A DNA stretch of 64,000 nucleotides from Cepaea nemoralis (lineage: Eukaryota > Mollusca > Gastropoda > Stylommatophora > Helicidae), in contig JACEFZ010028312.1 in the NCBI GenBank assembly GCA_014155875.1, forward strand, positions 532,501 to 596,500, in the 5' to 3' direction. Positions 1-11,099 of the stretch are shown piece by piece (positions within the stretch are counted from its first letter, which is position 1; every line of letters starts with the position of its first letter). The notes beneath the pieces were generated by a model that worked only from the letters and a program-made list of their open reading frames with translations, was not told the origin of the DNA and did no database searches. The position numbers and the translations under genes are program-made.

Positions 1-196
1 CAGGCGGACAGTTAGAGTATTGCTTTGCTGATCCGGCAGCTTCTGCCCTTTGTCTTATTCCAGACGTATTGGTATATAACCTTTCCTCTGGAGTAAACTA
101 AACAGGCCAAGAGAGGGATCATACTGCATGGGCAACACATGGTCTCTAAATTAAACCCAGGATTTGTGCTATAGAGAGGTATAACCCACTTATAAC

Positions 197-615
197 GGGG
201 GGGGGGGGGGGGGGGGGCTGCGTGGTCTCGCGGTATGGTGTCCGCCTCGAGTGCTGGAGGTCCCGGGTTCAAGCCCCGGTGAAGACCGGGATTTTTTCAC
301 GTGGACTTCTAGTAATAAAATTTCCCCTGGTCGTTGGGTATTGAGATCGGACTCCCGTGTGTATTGTTGCGCACGTAAAAATATCCCTTGGCAGTTGGAA
401 AATCGAAAAAGAGAAACCTAACAGCGCTGTCCGGACACCATTTCTAGTTAAAAATCTACCCAAAGTATTTCAGGATCCCCGCCGGTGCTACGGAGTTCGT
501 ACACTGAGCTGAGTTTCTCCAGACTCAGGTTTGAGTTAGGAGAAGAACGGAGCACTTATGGGTTGCACCTGTGTGCCGTGATGTTGATCCATCGACTAAA
601 CTAAACTAAACTAAA
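197..615 (+). mobile_element. tRNA-derived SINE (family S1), complete, with TSD
   Basis: A roughly 400-bp SINE with a tRNA-like head (GGTTCAAGCCC at about 267-277 resembles a pol III B box) and a tail of CTAAA repeats ending at 615. Direct repeats ccacttataac at 186-196 and 616-626 flank it exactly, as expected of a target-site duplication. The 5' edge is a run of about 20 G residues (about 197-217) lying inside the duplicated site. A second copy in reverse orientation lies at 24615-25013. Confidence 0.85.
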
Positions 616-626
616 CCACTTATAAC

Positions 627-1480
627 TACATTTTACAAACTGGCAAGGTGCCAGTCAATAGAACAAACACCATGCCTTTACAAGAGTTGTCTGAGCTGAA
701 CTCAGATGATCTCTGTGTGAACTCAGATCAAGTTATAACATGTTACAGTATTTCAAATCCAAAACTATATCGAAAATAGGGGGTTTGCTGCTGCCGAGCG
801 GTTAGTGTAGTCCGAATCAAAACACAAACTATGACTAAGAAATTATACGATTGGAAAACATTTATGGGAGTTAACTTTTTATTTCCGCCCTCCGCACGGG
901 AAAGTTCCGTGTTTCCTTTTACAGTTCCTCGTGTTATCAATCTGGTCACCTCTGAAAATATAAGCATTCATTTCTGTAATCAGTTTGTTATTGTTTTGTT
1001 TTTATTGTCTCGTTGATAACATATTTGGTTGAAACATTCACCTTATCACCGTGTGATTTTCCATTTGTCCAGCTTCTTAGTCATATCTGGTGTTTGTATT
1101 CAGGCTAACATGTTTGAAGTACAATAAACTGCAGTATAGTAATTGTGCAATATTATTATATGCGACATTCATGTTTTGTCATTCCAAGCAGCACATCACT
1201 TCAAGCGGTATACTAAGAACTACGAGAAACGAAATGAGAAAATGTTTGGTTGGGGAAGAGTAAAGAAAAGACGCAATGAAATATTTGTGCACTAAGTTTT
1301 AAAGGGTGTAAACGGCAAGAGGAAAGACTTCATTTCACCGGGTTTGATCCCATACGGCTTGTTTTCTTTCCGTAGGGCGGCCTACCAAAAGCACAAAGCA
1401 CGCACTCTTAAGCTCTAGCGACGACTACCATAAGTCGAACAAATTGCACTCATGAACTGAACGACGTAGTCAAGAATCAA
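627..1480. other. No gene recognised
   Basis: AT-rich sequence. Short open frames at 743-1016 on both strands overlap and resemble nothing known. A stretch around 780-815 is weakly tRNA-like but has no clear partner box. I see no coding or RNA gene here. Confidence 0.5.
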
Positions 1481-1529
1481 ACCTACATCCTTCGGAGCGC
1501 GGTAACCACATGGCCATGGAGACTCCCTG

Positions 1530-1830
1530 TTGTAGTAAGGATGAACATAATATAAAGTCTAAGAATGGTAGTTAAAGATATGAGTGGAGTTGAGCCAAGA
1601 ACCGACATCACAGAACTCCGGACATTCCAGTACGCACTTCGTCTCCCTCCATATTCAACAACCAGCAAAGATTCGCTATACTAATGGTACCAGAAGCTAT
1701 CTGATTATGTGTTCGTCTGGCCTTTCCTCGGAGTTCTGAGTGTCGCCATATAGTTACGGATATGGCAACTGCAGCAGAATCGGGGCGCTTCGGCTGTATG
1801 TAGTTGTGTGTAGTTCCCACGATAATAAAG
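1530..1830 (-). pseudogene. LINE-J fragment, C-terminal tail after RNase H
   Basis: The minus strand encodes LRGKARRTHNQIASGTIS followed by a WLLNMEG-like stretch. This matches the extreme C-terminus of the jockey/I-like LINE at 26207-26986 (LRGKARRTYNQIATGTIG, WLLRMGTE). Frames change along the fragment, and the RT and RNase H cores are missing. It is a dead remnant of a retrotransposon. Confidence 0.7.
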
Positions 1831-2530
1831 AAAAGATCTCAGATATCTGGCCGCCTCACAACCCTCTCTCCCAAGCAGTCTTCAAACTACCCTCCATCCG
1901 CTACCCATCCTAATCCTACAGGACAGTCACAAAGTAGTTAGTTCTATACTGGCCCCAGTCCAAATAAGAAACAAAGTATTTGTACAGTTTCTTCTCATCT
2001 TGCGTGTGTTCTCTTGCAAAGCCTTTAATTTAAACCCACGCCTTAAACTACTGAAGCTTAGCAAACAGCCCTTTTAAAAATCGTATATAATGAAATATAG
2101 ATGTCTGCGCACTGGCATTGAATAAACGCGTGAATTCATTCAGGCACACTAAAGCTTTTCAACTGCTTTCATGAGTACAGGCGAACGACTTGCTTGCAAT
2201 AGCGATGAATGGAAAAAGTATTACACGTATTATTACATATTATTAGGTAAAGCAGAAAATATAACTCCACTTGCACACACATGGACTCTTAAAATTTCCC
2301 CCTCCCCCACCTAGATCTTTAGTTCAGGAATTCAGCTCTGAGTCCTACATAGCGAGGTACTACGGACAATAATGACAGTTGAAGCCAATGGATTGGTTGT
2401 TTAAAAGTTTTTGTTTTTCCTCTTAAATTACATTCGTATTATTATTCTTATAGTCCAGAGCTGTGTCGTTGCATATAATGCTTGTCCATCGCCTTCTGTC
2501 TCGTGTGTTGCCAATAATTTCTGATACCTA
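1831..2530. other. No gene recognised
   Basis: AT-rich sequence without a convincing ORF, tandem repeat or terminal structure. Confidence 0.45.
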
Positions 2531-2534
2531 TGTT

Positions 2535-2940
2535 CCTCCATGCCATAAAAATAAAGAGCAACTATTGGACTTTCCCCCCAGGACATGCTGGGGCGGTGGA
2601 AAACAAGCAGGTCAACACATTGGCTGGGTCTGCACCACTTGGTGAGATATTGCTACATGATAAGGCAGATGTGGTCGGGGCACTTTGGAATCGTGTGTAT
2701 AGTGCAGAAGGGCAGGTAGATCCTCGCGGTTTTTGGAGAGAATGGTGCTGCAGGGAGTGACCAGAGGATCTGGCCGACACTCAAATCTCATAGGAAAGGC
2801 CAGACGGACTTATAATCAGACTGGTACTGGTAACACTGGGATTGGGACTCTTCGCTGGCTATTGCAGATGAGGACAGAGCATGGGAATGTCCCAAGTGCC
2901 GTGATGTTGGTACTTGACTCGGCTCAACTTATTCTACACC
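2535..2940 (+). pseudogene. LINE-J fragment, RNase H C-terminal half
   Basis: The plus strand encodes FPPGHAG, then NKQVNTLAGSAPLGEILLHD and KADVVGALW. These correspond to the last RNase H motif (PGHAG..GNEQADRL) and the C-terminal extension of the LINE at 26207-26986. The reading frame shifts near 2760 (the homology moves to a KARRTYNQTGTG stretch in another frame). It is 5'-truncated and non-functional, and it abuts the 76-bp tandem array that starts just downstream. Confidence 0.75.
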
Positions 2941-2992
2941 AATCAACTCGCTGCGCGTTGATTGGTTACTCTGAATATAACCAAACTACGTT

Positions 2993-5035
2993 CTTTTGTG
3001 TTGATTCCTTTAACCCCGGGCAGTCAATGCCCGTGTCCAGTCTATCCCAGCCGTCACGTTAAGTGTTTCTGTTGTGTTGATTCCCTCAATCCCAGATAGT
3101 CTGTGCCTGTGTCCAGTCTATCCCAGCCATCACGTTAAGTGTTTCTGTTGTGTTGATTCTCTCAATCCCAGATAGTCTGTGCTTGTGTCCAGTCTATCCC
3201 AGGTGTCACGTTAAATGTTTCTGTTGTGTTGATTCCCTCAATCCCAGATAGTCAGTGTCTGTGTCCAGTCTATCCCAGCCATCACGTTAAGTGTTTCTGT
3301 TGTGTTGATTCCTTCAGTCCCAAATAATCATCGCCCATGTCCAGTCTATCCCAGCCATCACGTTAAGTGTTTCTGTTGTGTTGATTCCCTCAATCCCAGA
3401 TAGTCAGTGCCTGTGTCCAGTCTATCCCAGGTGTCACGTTAAGTGTTTCTGTTGTGTTGATTCCCTCAATCCCAGATAGTCAGTGCCCGTGTCCAGTCTA
3501 TCCCAGGTGTCACGTTAAATGTTTCTGTTGTGTTAATTCCTCCAATCCCAGATAGTCAGTGCCCCTGTCCAGTCTATCCCTGGTGTCACGTTAAGTGTTT
3601 CTGTTGTGTTGATTCCTCCAATCCCAGATAGTCAGTGCCCGTGTCCAGTCTATCCCAGGTGTCACGTTAAGTGTTTCTGTTGTGTTAATTCCTCCAATCC
3701 CAGATAGTCAGTGCCCGTGTCCAGTCTATCCCAGCCATCACGTTAAGTGTTTCTGTTGTGTTGAATCCCTCAATCCCAGATAGTCAGTGCCCATGTCCAG
3801 TCTATCCCAGGTATCACATTAAATGTTTCTGTTGTGTTGATTCCTTCAATCCCAGATAGTCAGTGCCCGTGTCCAGTCCATCCCAGCCATCACGTTAAGT
3901 GTTTCTGTTGTGTTGATTCCCTCAATCCCAGATAGTCAGTGTCTGTGTCCAGTCTATCCCAGGTGTCACGTTAAGTGTCTCTGTTGTGTTGATTCCTCCA
4001 ATCCCAGATAGTCAGTGTCTGTGTCCAGTCTATCCCAGGTGTCACGTTAAGTGTTTCTGTTGTGTTGATTCCTCCAATCCCAGATAGTCAGTGTCTGTGT
4101 CCAGTCTATCCCAGCCATCACGTTAAGTGTTTCTGTTGTGTTGATTCCCTCAATCCCAGATAGTCAGTGTCTGTGTCCAGTCTATCCCAGCCATCACGTT
4201 AAGTGTTTCTGTTGTGTTGATTCCCTCAATCCCAGATAGTCAGTGTCTGTGTCCAGTCTATCCCAGCCATCACGTTAAGTGTTTCTGTTGTGTTGATTCC
4301 CTCAATCCCAGATAGTCAGTGTCTGTGTCCAGTCTATCCCAGCCATCACGTTAAGTGTTTCTGTTGTGTTGATTCCCTCAATCCCAGATAGTCAGTGTCT
4401 GTGTCCAGTCTATCCCAGCCATCACGTTAAGTGTTTCTGTTGTGTTGATTCCCTAAATCCCAGATAGTCTGTGCCTGTGTCCAGTCTATCCCAGCCATCA
4501 CGTTAAGTGTTTCTGTTGTGATGATTCCCTCAATCCCAGATAGTCTGTGTCTGTGTCCAGTCTATCCCAGCCATCACGTTAAGTGTTTCTGTTGTGTTGA
4601 TTCCTTTAATCCCAGATAGTCAGTGCTTGTGTCCAGTCTATCCCAGCCATCACGTTAAGTGTTTCTGTTGTGTTGATTCCTTTAATCCCAGATAGTCAGT
4701 GTCTGTGTCCAGTCTATCCCAGCCATCACGTTAAGTGTTTCTGTTGTGTTGATTCCTTTAATCCCAGATAGTCAGTGTCTGTGTCCAGTCTATCCCAGCC
4801 ATCACGTTAAATGTTTCTGTTGTGTTGATTCCTCCAATCCCAGATAGTCAGTGTCTGTGTCCAGTCTATCCCAGCCATCACGTTAAGTGTTTCTGTTGTG
4901 TTGATTCCTTCAATCCCAGATAATCAGCGCCCGTGTCCAGTCTATCCCAGGTGTCACGTTAAGTGTTTCTGTTGTGTTGATTCCTTCAATCCCAGATAGT
5001 CTGTGCCAATGTCCAGTCTATCCCAGCTGTCACGT
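2993..5035. repeat. Minisatellite, 76-bp unit, about 27 copies
   Basis: Successive aagtgtttctgttgtgttga motifs recur every 76 bp (3061, 3137 and so on). Units differ by a few substitutions, and two variants recur: catcacgtt versus gtgtcacgtt, and ccctcaat versus cctccaat. The left edge is inside or next to the LINE-J fragment. No long ORF runs through it because 76 is not a multiple of 3. Confidence 0.95.
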
Positions 5036-5440
5036 TTCTTCTGTCCTAGCTGTTTCTTCTGTTCTAGCCCCCTTTAGCAGTCACGGGTCGCTAATATTAA
5101 CTCCTGATACCGGATTTGGTTAAAATTATTTCCTGCGACCGGAAAAGTTTCAGAAACAACTTTTACAGAACGGTATGCGACAGAAAAAGTTTTATTGAGA
5201 ACTGTTACAGAATCCTGTGCTATAGAAAGAGTGTTGGAGAGAACTTTTACAGAACACCATTCGATAGAAAGTGTTGAAAGGGAGAACTTGTACATCATTT
5301 CATGTGAAAGAAAGAGTGTCTTCTTTGTTCCCCTGCATTATATTCATATCTGGCTTCATCACTTTTGACTCGATGTTCTTACAATCTAGTAAAGGTTGTG
5401 GATTAGCAGTCGTCTCTTGATTGGACATTTCAGTAAACTG
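5036..5440. other. No gene recognised
   Basis: Partly repetitive sequence with degenerate copies of a short unit (ttttacagaac, gatagaaagtgtt) at about 5150-5300, perhaps a decayed tandem repeat. No coding sequence is recognised. Confidence 0.4.
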
Positions 5441-5449
5441 GAGTAAGTG

Positions 5450-5877
5450 AGAATTGTATGGATTTTTCTGTGAGAATTGTATGGATTTTTAGCCCTGGCC
5501 ATACGGGAGTGCGGGGGGGGGGGGGGGGGGAATGAACAGGCTGTTAGGCTGGCACTGAATGCACCTCTTAGTGGTAGATTACTTATGGACAAGGGGGAGA
5601 TGGTCGTGCGCCTGTGGGACCAGGTGGAGAAGGTGGGGGAACAGATTGAGAACCCGTATGTGGAAAGGATGAGCTTGCGAGGGATTAGCAGGGGTTCTGG
5701 TAGAATCTCAAAACTGAGAGGGAAGACCAGGAGAACTTTCAATCAGATAGCGGTAGGAACGGTTAGTAGTGTGACTCTTCGCTGGTTGTTGAACGAGGAG
5801 GCGGAGAGCGTACGGGAATATCCTGAGTGCAGTGATGTCAGTTCTTATCTCAACTCTACTCAACAACTCAATTTGTA
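5450..5877 (+). pseudogene. LINE-J fragment with poly-G expansion in coding sequence
   Basis: The plus strand reads PGHTGVRG, then a run of about 18 G (5513-5530), then GNEQAVRLA. The G run sits exactly where family members encode R-G-N in the last RNase H motif. Downstream frames encode KTRRTFNQIAVGTVSS and RWLLNEEA, the same C-terminal tail as in the other J copies. The simplest reading is a short coding G run that expanded after the element died. Confidence 0.75.
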
Positions 5878-6830
5878 AATTACATTGTGGTATTTCGTTT
5901 TTCCTTGTGACGACCATAATCTGCGTCTTCTTACAGTTTAATTCTAACCCTAGTTGTTCACTGTGTGCAACAACCGCAACTACTAAATGTTGCAGATCCT
6001 GCTCATTGTCTGCAATCAATACTGTATCATCTGTATATCTTCTTCTTCTTCTTCTTCTTCTTCTTCTTCTTCTTCTTCTTCTTCTTCTTCTTCTTCTTCT
6101 TCTTCTTCTTCTTCTTCTGCGTTCATCCGGAGTTGTTTTTTTTTCGGACGTGATTGCGTTGTGCCTGTTTACAGCAGAGCTGTGTTCTTGCGCGGCTAGG
6201 CCGACACATCCGACTTCTGCGAGCATTTGTTGACCGGGTTAACCTTCCCGGATCTGTATATCTAATGTTATTGATGTTTTTTTCTTCCAATGATGATTCC
6301 TTTCATATCTTCTACATTTCTGAACATATTTTCACTGTACAGGTAAAAACGATCTGGAGATATTACACATCCCTGTCTCACACCTCTCCTAATATGCTGA
6401 TATTGACCTACTTCATTATCAAGCCTTAAAGCAGCTTGTTGTTTCCAAAATATGTTGTTTACAAGTTTAAGGTCTTTCTCATCAATTTGTGGATGTGCAA
6501 GCATCTTTATCATGTTGAAATGCCTCACTTTATCGAAAGCCTTTGTGTAGTCAATAAAGCAAAAATGTAGGTCTGTGTTTACTTCTATAGAACGTTCAGT
6601 TAATGTTGTAGGTCTGTTTTTACTTCTATAGAACGTTCAGTTAACGTTCTCAGCATGTATACAGCATTTACTGTACCCTTGCTTTCCACAAACCCACATT
6701 GTTCTTCTCCTATTTTGGAATGTGGAGTATCCATGGCGACACTTAAATCTTAGTTCCATTGGCCCCGGCCACATTGCATTTACCCACTGATTGCATTTAT
6801 GATGATCCTCTCTAACCATGTCTCAGAATG
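5878..6830 (-). pseudogene. LINE-A reverse transcriptase, 3'-truncated, interrupted
   Basis: The minus strand carries a degenerate non-LTR reverse transcriptase. Visible blocks in order are GYSKCCIHAENVN (about 6640), FIDYTKAFDKV in decayed form (about 6540), RRGVRQGCVISPD (about 6370), YTDDTVLIADNEQDLQHL (about 6010) and KTQIMVVTRKNEIPQCN (about 5895). YTDD is the polymerase catalytic box (YADD in relatives). The copy is split just upstream of that box by a small element (6041-6251). Homology stops abruptly at about 5878, where the next LINE remnant begins. It is not functional. Confidence 0.8.
6041..6251 (-). mobile_element. Small retroelement E2, 5'-truncated, with (AAG)n tail and TSD
   Basis: Read on the minus strand it begins ccgggaaggttaacccgg and ends gatgaacgcagaag followed by about 25 AAG repeats (TTC on the plus strand, 6041-6118). 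The 12-bp direct repeats atctgtatatct at 6029-6040 and 6252-6263 flank it exactly. Related copies are at 36684-36931 and within 54417-54747. Confidence 0.85.
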
Positions 6831-6959
6831 ATTACAAATCCAATATAAGTCGTGTAAAGTATATAACCATTTTACGACATACAATTAAGCACATGGTGCT
6901 TAAAGCAAAGAATCTTTTCATACGCCTTATAGTTAATTAGGCATTTGGTTCTAGACCTA

Positions 6960-7150
6960 TAGTTTTATAGATCAATTACCATTCGAGGAGGTGATGAGGT
7001 CAATATCGCTCCGATCGCCTTTACTTCTCAAGACATTTCCTGGTACCCAGTTTAGGCTAAGTCGACCTGGCAGTCCAGCTCAATTTTAGACATTAGCCTC
7101 GGTGCGAATTCGAACGCAGGACCACTGGGCCGGCAGGCTGGCGTATAGCT
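6960..7150 (-). mobile_element. SINE family E copy
   Basis: Shares the ordered blocks ctttacttctcaagacattt, tttaggctaagtcgacctgg and gcgaattcgaacgcaggac with the elements at 31535-31790, 54365-54925 and 57555-57775. The last block read on the minus strand is B-box-like. Boundaries are approximate. Confidence 0.65.
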
Positions 7151-7780
7151 AATATGGAAGTGTATAATAGTTATAACCAAAGACCAAACGAAACAAACAG
7201 TTTGGTTAACATTTATTGGTCACGAATAATAGAGTATTACACAAACGCTTGACAATACTGGCCGCTCTTCCATCCTCTAGGTGTTAAAACTGGCAGTCAG
7301 GTTGGGCATAGCTTTAGAATCATTCATTGTATCAGTAAAAATATGTAGGGCAGAAAATATTCTTCACACACCCGATGCTATACAGACTGGCTTGAAAGGG
7401 AGAATTTGCTTAGCACATTTTGTTTCGCTATGTGGAAAATGTGTGCCAATATGTTACTAAGCATTTTTGGTCTCTCAAGTGGTTTTAATCCATGTTAAAT
7501 TACCTCAGCAATGATCTCTCGTACAAGCACAGTTTTCGGACAGTCGGTAGGTTGTTTGTTCCTTTTCAATCTGACTTAGCAGCCATGGTTATAGTTGAAG
7601 TGATCGGCCAAAAACGTTGACAGATTTAAAAGCGCTGATTATTGTGCCTAAATACATTAACCTACATTAACCTACGTGGAGAGGAACGTGCAAAAGCCAA
7701 TTTACATAACATTAAGGCATATAGGAGGATTTGCGTAAAGTCGGAATTTTCGTTCACAGAACGGCACTCGAGGAATAACG
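7151..7780. other. No gene recognised
   Basis: AT-rich spacer. It contains a short direct repeat (cattaacctacattaacctac, about 7655) but no coding signal. Confidence 0.4.
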
Positions 7781-7794
7781 AATTTTAACTAAAT

Positions 7795-7940
7795 ACTTGT
7801 AAAATAGACAAAGACTTAACTGGTTTGGCCATCTAGTGAGAATGAACCCTATGTCGCCAGCGGCAAGGGCATACAACATGAAAATAGAAACATCAAGAGA
7901 TAGGGGAAGACCACGAAAAAGATGGATAGTCGCAGTCATT
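7795..7940 (+). pseudogene. LINE C-terminal fragment
   Basis: The plus strand has LNWFGHL-like and RDRGRPRKRW-like codons (ctggtttggccatctagtg; ggggaagaccacgaaaaagatgg). These are the typical end of RTE/CR1-type LINE ORF2 (WFGH...GRPRKRW). About 45 codons, isolated and 5'-truncated. Confidence 0.6.
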
Positions 7941-8205
7941 AATGCCTTCAAATAACAAAACATAAAACAAAACAAACAACAACACACATCTCTGTATACC
8001 AAGCGACTGAATTAGCCTTAGCACATAAATCAATCATATAAACCGAACAAGCGTGCGACGCGTAAAGGTATAAAGCAGTGAAGGACAAAAGAAGACAGAA
8101 GTTTAAGGTTTTCATTTGCTTCTTGCAGGACCCGAGAGGTCAAACTATGAAGGTATTTTGTACCTGAATATATGAAATAACGGTCAAGTAAAATGCTTCA
8201 ATCAA

Positions 8206-8490
8206 TCAATCAGGTGCGTCTCCACAACGAAGGTTGGCTGCAATGGATCTCCAACACTGTCTGTCACTCGCTCTGACTGTACATTCTGTCAGATTGATGT
8301 TCGTCCATCTCTTGATGTTATCTTCCCACTTGTATCGTTGTCTACCTCTTACACGTTGGCCTTCAATCTTACAAGGCAGTATAGTTTTTATAAAAGTGTT
8401 ATGTCTTTTAGCGTGGCCTAAAATGTAAAATGCTTCAGAACATTCATTTCCATGTGACAACAAACGGCTGTGAGTCATGGACCAATCACA
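8206..8490 (-). pseudogene. LINE ORF2 C-terminal fragment with TGAT tail
   Basis: A minus-strand open frame of about 90 codons contains RGRQRYKWEDNIKRWTN and RASDRQCWRSIAANL. This is the C-terminus seen in many invertebrate non-LTR ORF2 proteins after the RT domain. Element-wise downstream (lower coordinates) are tcaatcaatcaatca repeats, consistent with a simple 3' tail. It differs from families A and B. Confidence 0.7.
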
Positions 8491-8639
8491 AACAAGGAAA
8501 TTCGGGACTTTTGACCTTAAATGTTAAAGAACAAATCTTAGAATACCGTGGACCTGAGAAGAAGGAAAACTACCGAAATTCTACCAGATGTGAATGTTGA
8601 AGGAAATTGGCTGATTAACAGCATCACGTGTCGGAAACG

Positions 8640-9325
8640 GAAATCCATCCATCCATCATGTGCCATGCCGTGGGCGGTCATGTTCTGCCATCTCACTCGA
8701 TGACCAAAGTCATGGATCAGCTCCGTGTTTCTGTCTCGACCATGCCACAAGGCCAAGCCATCCAGGTACTTGCTTCTAGGTCTTCCCCTTGGTCTGTTCC
8801 CCTCGATCTTACCAGTTGTCACCAAATTCTCCAATCCATTTCTTCTCATAACATGCCCAAAGAACTTTGACTGTCTACGTCTAATTTCTCTAATCAATTT
8901 ACGATCTTCATTTGTTTCTAGAAGGACTTGTTCATTGGTCTTTCTGGCTGTCCATGGTATTCTTTGCATTTTCCTCAGAAACCACATTTCTACAGCCATC
9001 AGATGTTTTTCAGCCTGACTGCTCATTGTCCACGCTTCACATCCATATAAAAGTACAGGTTCTATGTAGCATCTCAACACTCTTTTTCTCGTTTCAGTTG
9101 ACATCTTTTTATTGGTCAATATGTTTTTCATCTTGCTAAAGGCTACTTTTGCCATGGCGATTCTTGTTCTAATCTCTTCAAGGCATCTCCCATCAGATGT
9201 TATTATTGTTCCGAGATAATTGTACCTATTCACTTGTTGAAGAATATTCCCATTTACTTGTATATTACATTGTGGTATTACGTCCTTCCTGGTGACGACC
9301 ATAATCTGTGTCTTTTTACATACGG
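8640..9325 (-). pseudogene. LINE-A 3' portion (post-RT to 3' end)
   Basis: The minus strand encodes MVVTRKDVIPQCNIQV, YNYLGTIITSDGRC, VLLYGCEAWTM, EMWFLRKMQRIPWTARKTNE, FGHVMRRNGLENL and NRPRGRPRSKYLDGL. That is the region following the RT catalytic box through the 3' end. The 3' tail is GGAT repeats (atccatccatcc at about 8642). The frame is open for more than 200 codons, so this copy is fairly young, but RT is missing (5' truncation near 9320). Near-identical sequence is nested in another LINE at 44078-44547. Confidence 0.85.
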
Positions 9326-9518
9326 AAATACCTTGGCCATATTAACCGCCACATTGGCTGGGAAAGAACAGCGGTGGAAGGTACGTTTGACCTATAAAGC
9401 CGTGTGACGATGCACACAGGTCATCGCAGCACCGCTGGCAAATACATGATGCAAGGGAACGGGCAGTGCCAGAGCATGTTGTTTCCCGCAGGCAGGGGAG
9501 AGAGCGCCGTCCTGCTAC

Positions 9519-9722
<204 letters not shown>

Positions 9723-9853
9723 TTGCCATGACTACACATGCCGGCAATGTCCTGGGAAGTACAGGCTACCGGCGTGCTATTGACCACATCATCGCCGGAC
9801 TGCCCACTGGTCTACACAAATATGGAGCTAGCACCGTCTACCCAATAAGCACC

Positions 9854-10532
9854 AAGGCGTGTAGAGGGTCTTGATTGTCACTGACGTATTGGTTGAGATG
9901 AACAGCGGACGCCTGGGTACTGAGCCTGGGTATACGCAACAAGGCGTGTAGAGGGTCTTGATTGTCACTGACGTATTGTTTGAGATGAACAGCGGACGCC
10001 TGGGTACTGAGCCTGGGTATACGCAACAAGGCGTGTAGAGGGTCTTGATTGTCACTGACGTATTGGTTGAGATGAACAGCGGACGCCTGGGTACTGAGCC
10101 TGGGTATACGCAACAAGGCGTGTAGAGGGTCTTGATTGTCACTGACGTATTGGTTGAGATGAACAGCGGACGCCTGGGTACTGAGCCTGGGTATACGCAA
10201 CAAGGCGTGTAGAGGGTCTTGGTTGTCACTGACGTATTGGTTGAGATGAACAGCGGACGCCTGGGTACTGAGCCTGGGTATACGCAACAAGGCGTGTAGA
10301 GGGTCTTGATTGTCACTGACGTATTGGTTGAGATGAACAGCGGACGCCTGGGTACTGAGCCTGGGTATACGCAACAAGGCGTGTAGAGGGTCTTGATTAT
10401 CACTGACGTATTGGTCGAGATGAACAGCGGACGCCTGGGTACTGAGCCTGGGTATACGCAACAAGGCGTGTAGAGGGTCTTGATTGTCACTGACGTATTG
10501 GTTGAGATGAACAGCGGACGCCTGGGTACTGA
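9854..10532. repeat. Minisatellite, 87-bp unit, about 8 copies
   Basis: The motif aaggcgtgtagagggtcttg starts at 9854 and 9941 and so on every 87 bp. Units are nearly identical, so the array is young or homogenised. Because 87 = 3 x 29, two minus-strand frames stay open with 29-residue repeats. There is no start context, signal or family match, so I treat these as by-products. Confidence 0.93.
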
Positions 10533-10619
10533 GCATGGGTCTTAAACAAGGTATAGATTGTTATAATATAAGGGACAGGAGCATTTATTCCTTATCTTCC
10601 CGCCTTCCTTATCCGAGGG

Positions 10620-10850
10620 CTTATACCGGCTCCCTGGTGAAGATGTTACAGACGCAGTTCGTAATCCCGAATACCCGCATTCGAAAAACAGCTGTGTTGG
10701 TTTTTTTTAATGAAATGGTATGGGTGTCAGTCGTTCCAAAATCAATGGCAACCTACTAAACGTAAACTTACTCAAGAATCACGAACAGCCAAATGGGCTG
10801 GGGTTGACTGCTACGTCCTGTAAAGGACATGCAACTAACTTTATCCGAGG
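10620..10850 (+). mobile_element. SINE family S2 copy
   Basis: The ordered landmarks gcagttcgtaatcccgaata, cgcattcgaaaaacagctg, gtcgttccaaaatcaatggc and gtaaaggacatgcaactaac recur at 28190, 35575, 39635, 51552 (minus) and 58240. The 5' third is tRNA-like. This is the commonest SINE in the window. Confidence 0.75.
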
Positions 10851-10994
10851 GCAGCGTCCGAGGGTAGGGACTCATATTTTTTATAGTGTAAGGGGAAAAT
10901 ACTAGAGGTTCCGTGTGCAGTTTCCGTGTACACGTTGGTTGGTTGGTTGACTGAGTTGTTGATTGGGTGGGTGGTTAGTGATGGTGATTGGTGG

Positions 10995-11034
10995 TGGTCG
11001 TTGTTGCTGTTGTTGTTGCTTTTGCTGCTGCTGC

Positions 11035-11069
<35 letters not shown>

Positions 11070-11095
11070 TTGTTGCTGCTGCTGCTGCTGCTGTT
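10995..11095. repeat. (TTG/CTG)n microsatellite
   Basis: About 100 bp of interspersed TTG and CTG trinucleotides. Confidence 0.9.
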
Positions 11096-11099
11096 TGTG

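Noticed and set aside
3000..5035. Possible CRISPR-like array (regular repeats)
   Set aside because: The units are contiguous 76-bp tandem repeats without unique spacers, in a eukaryotic context.
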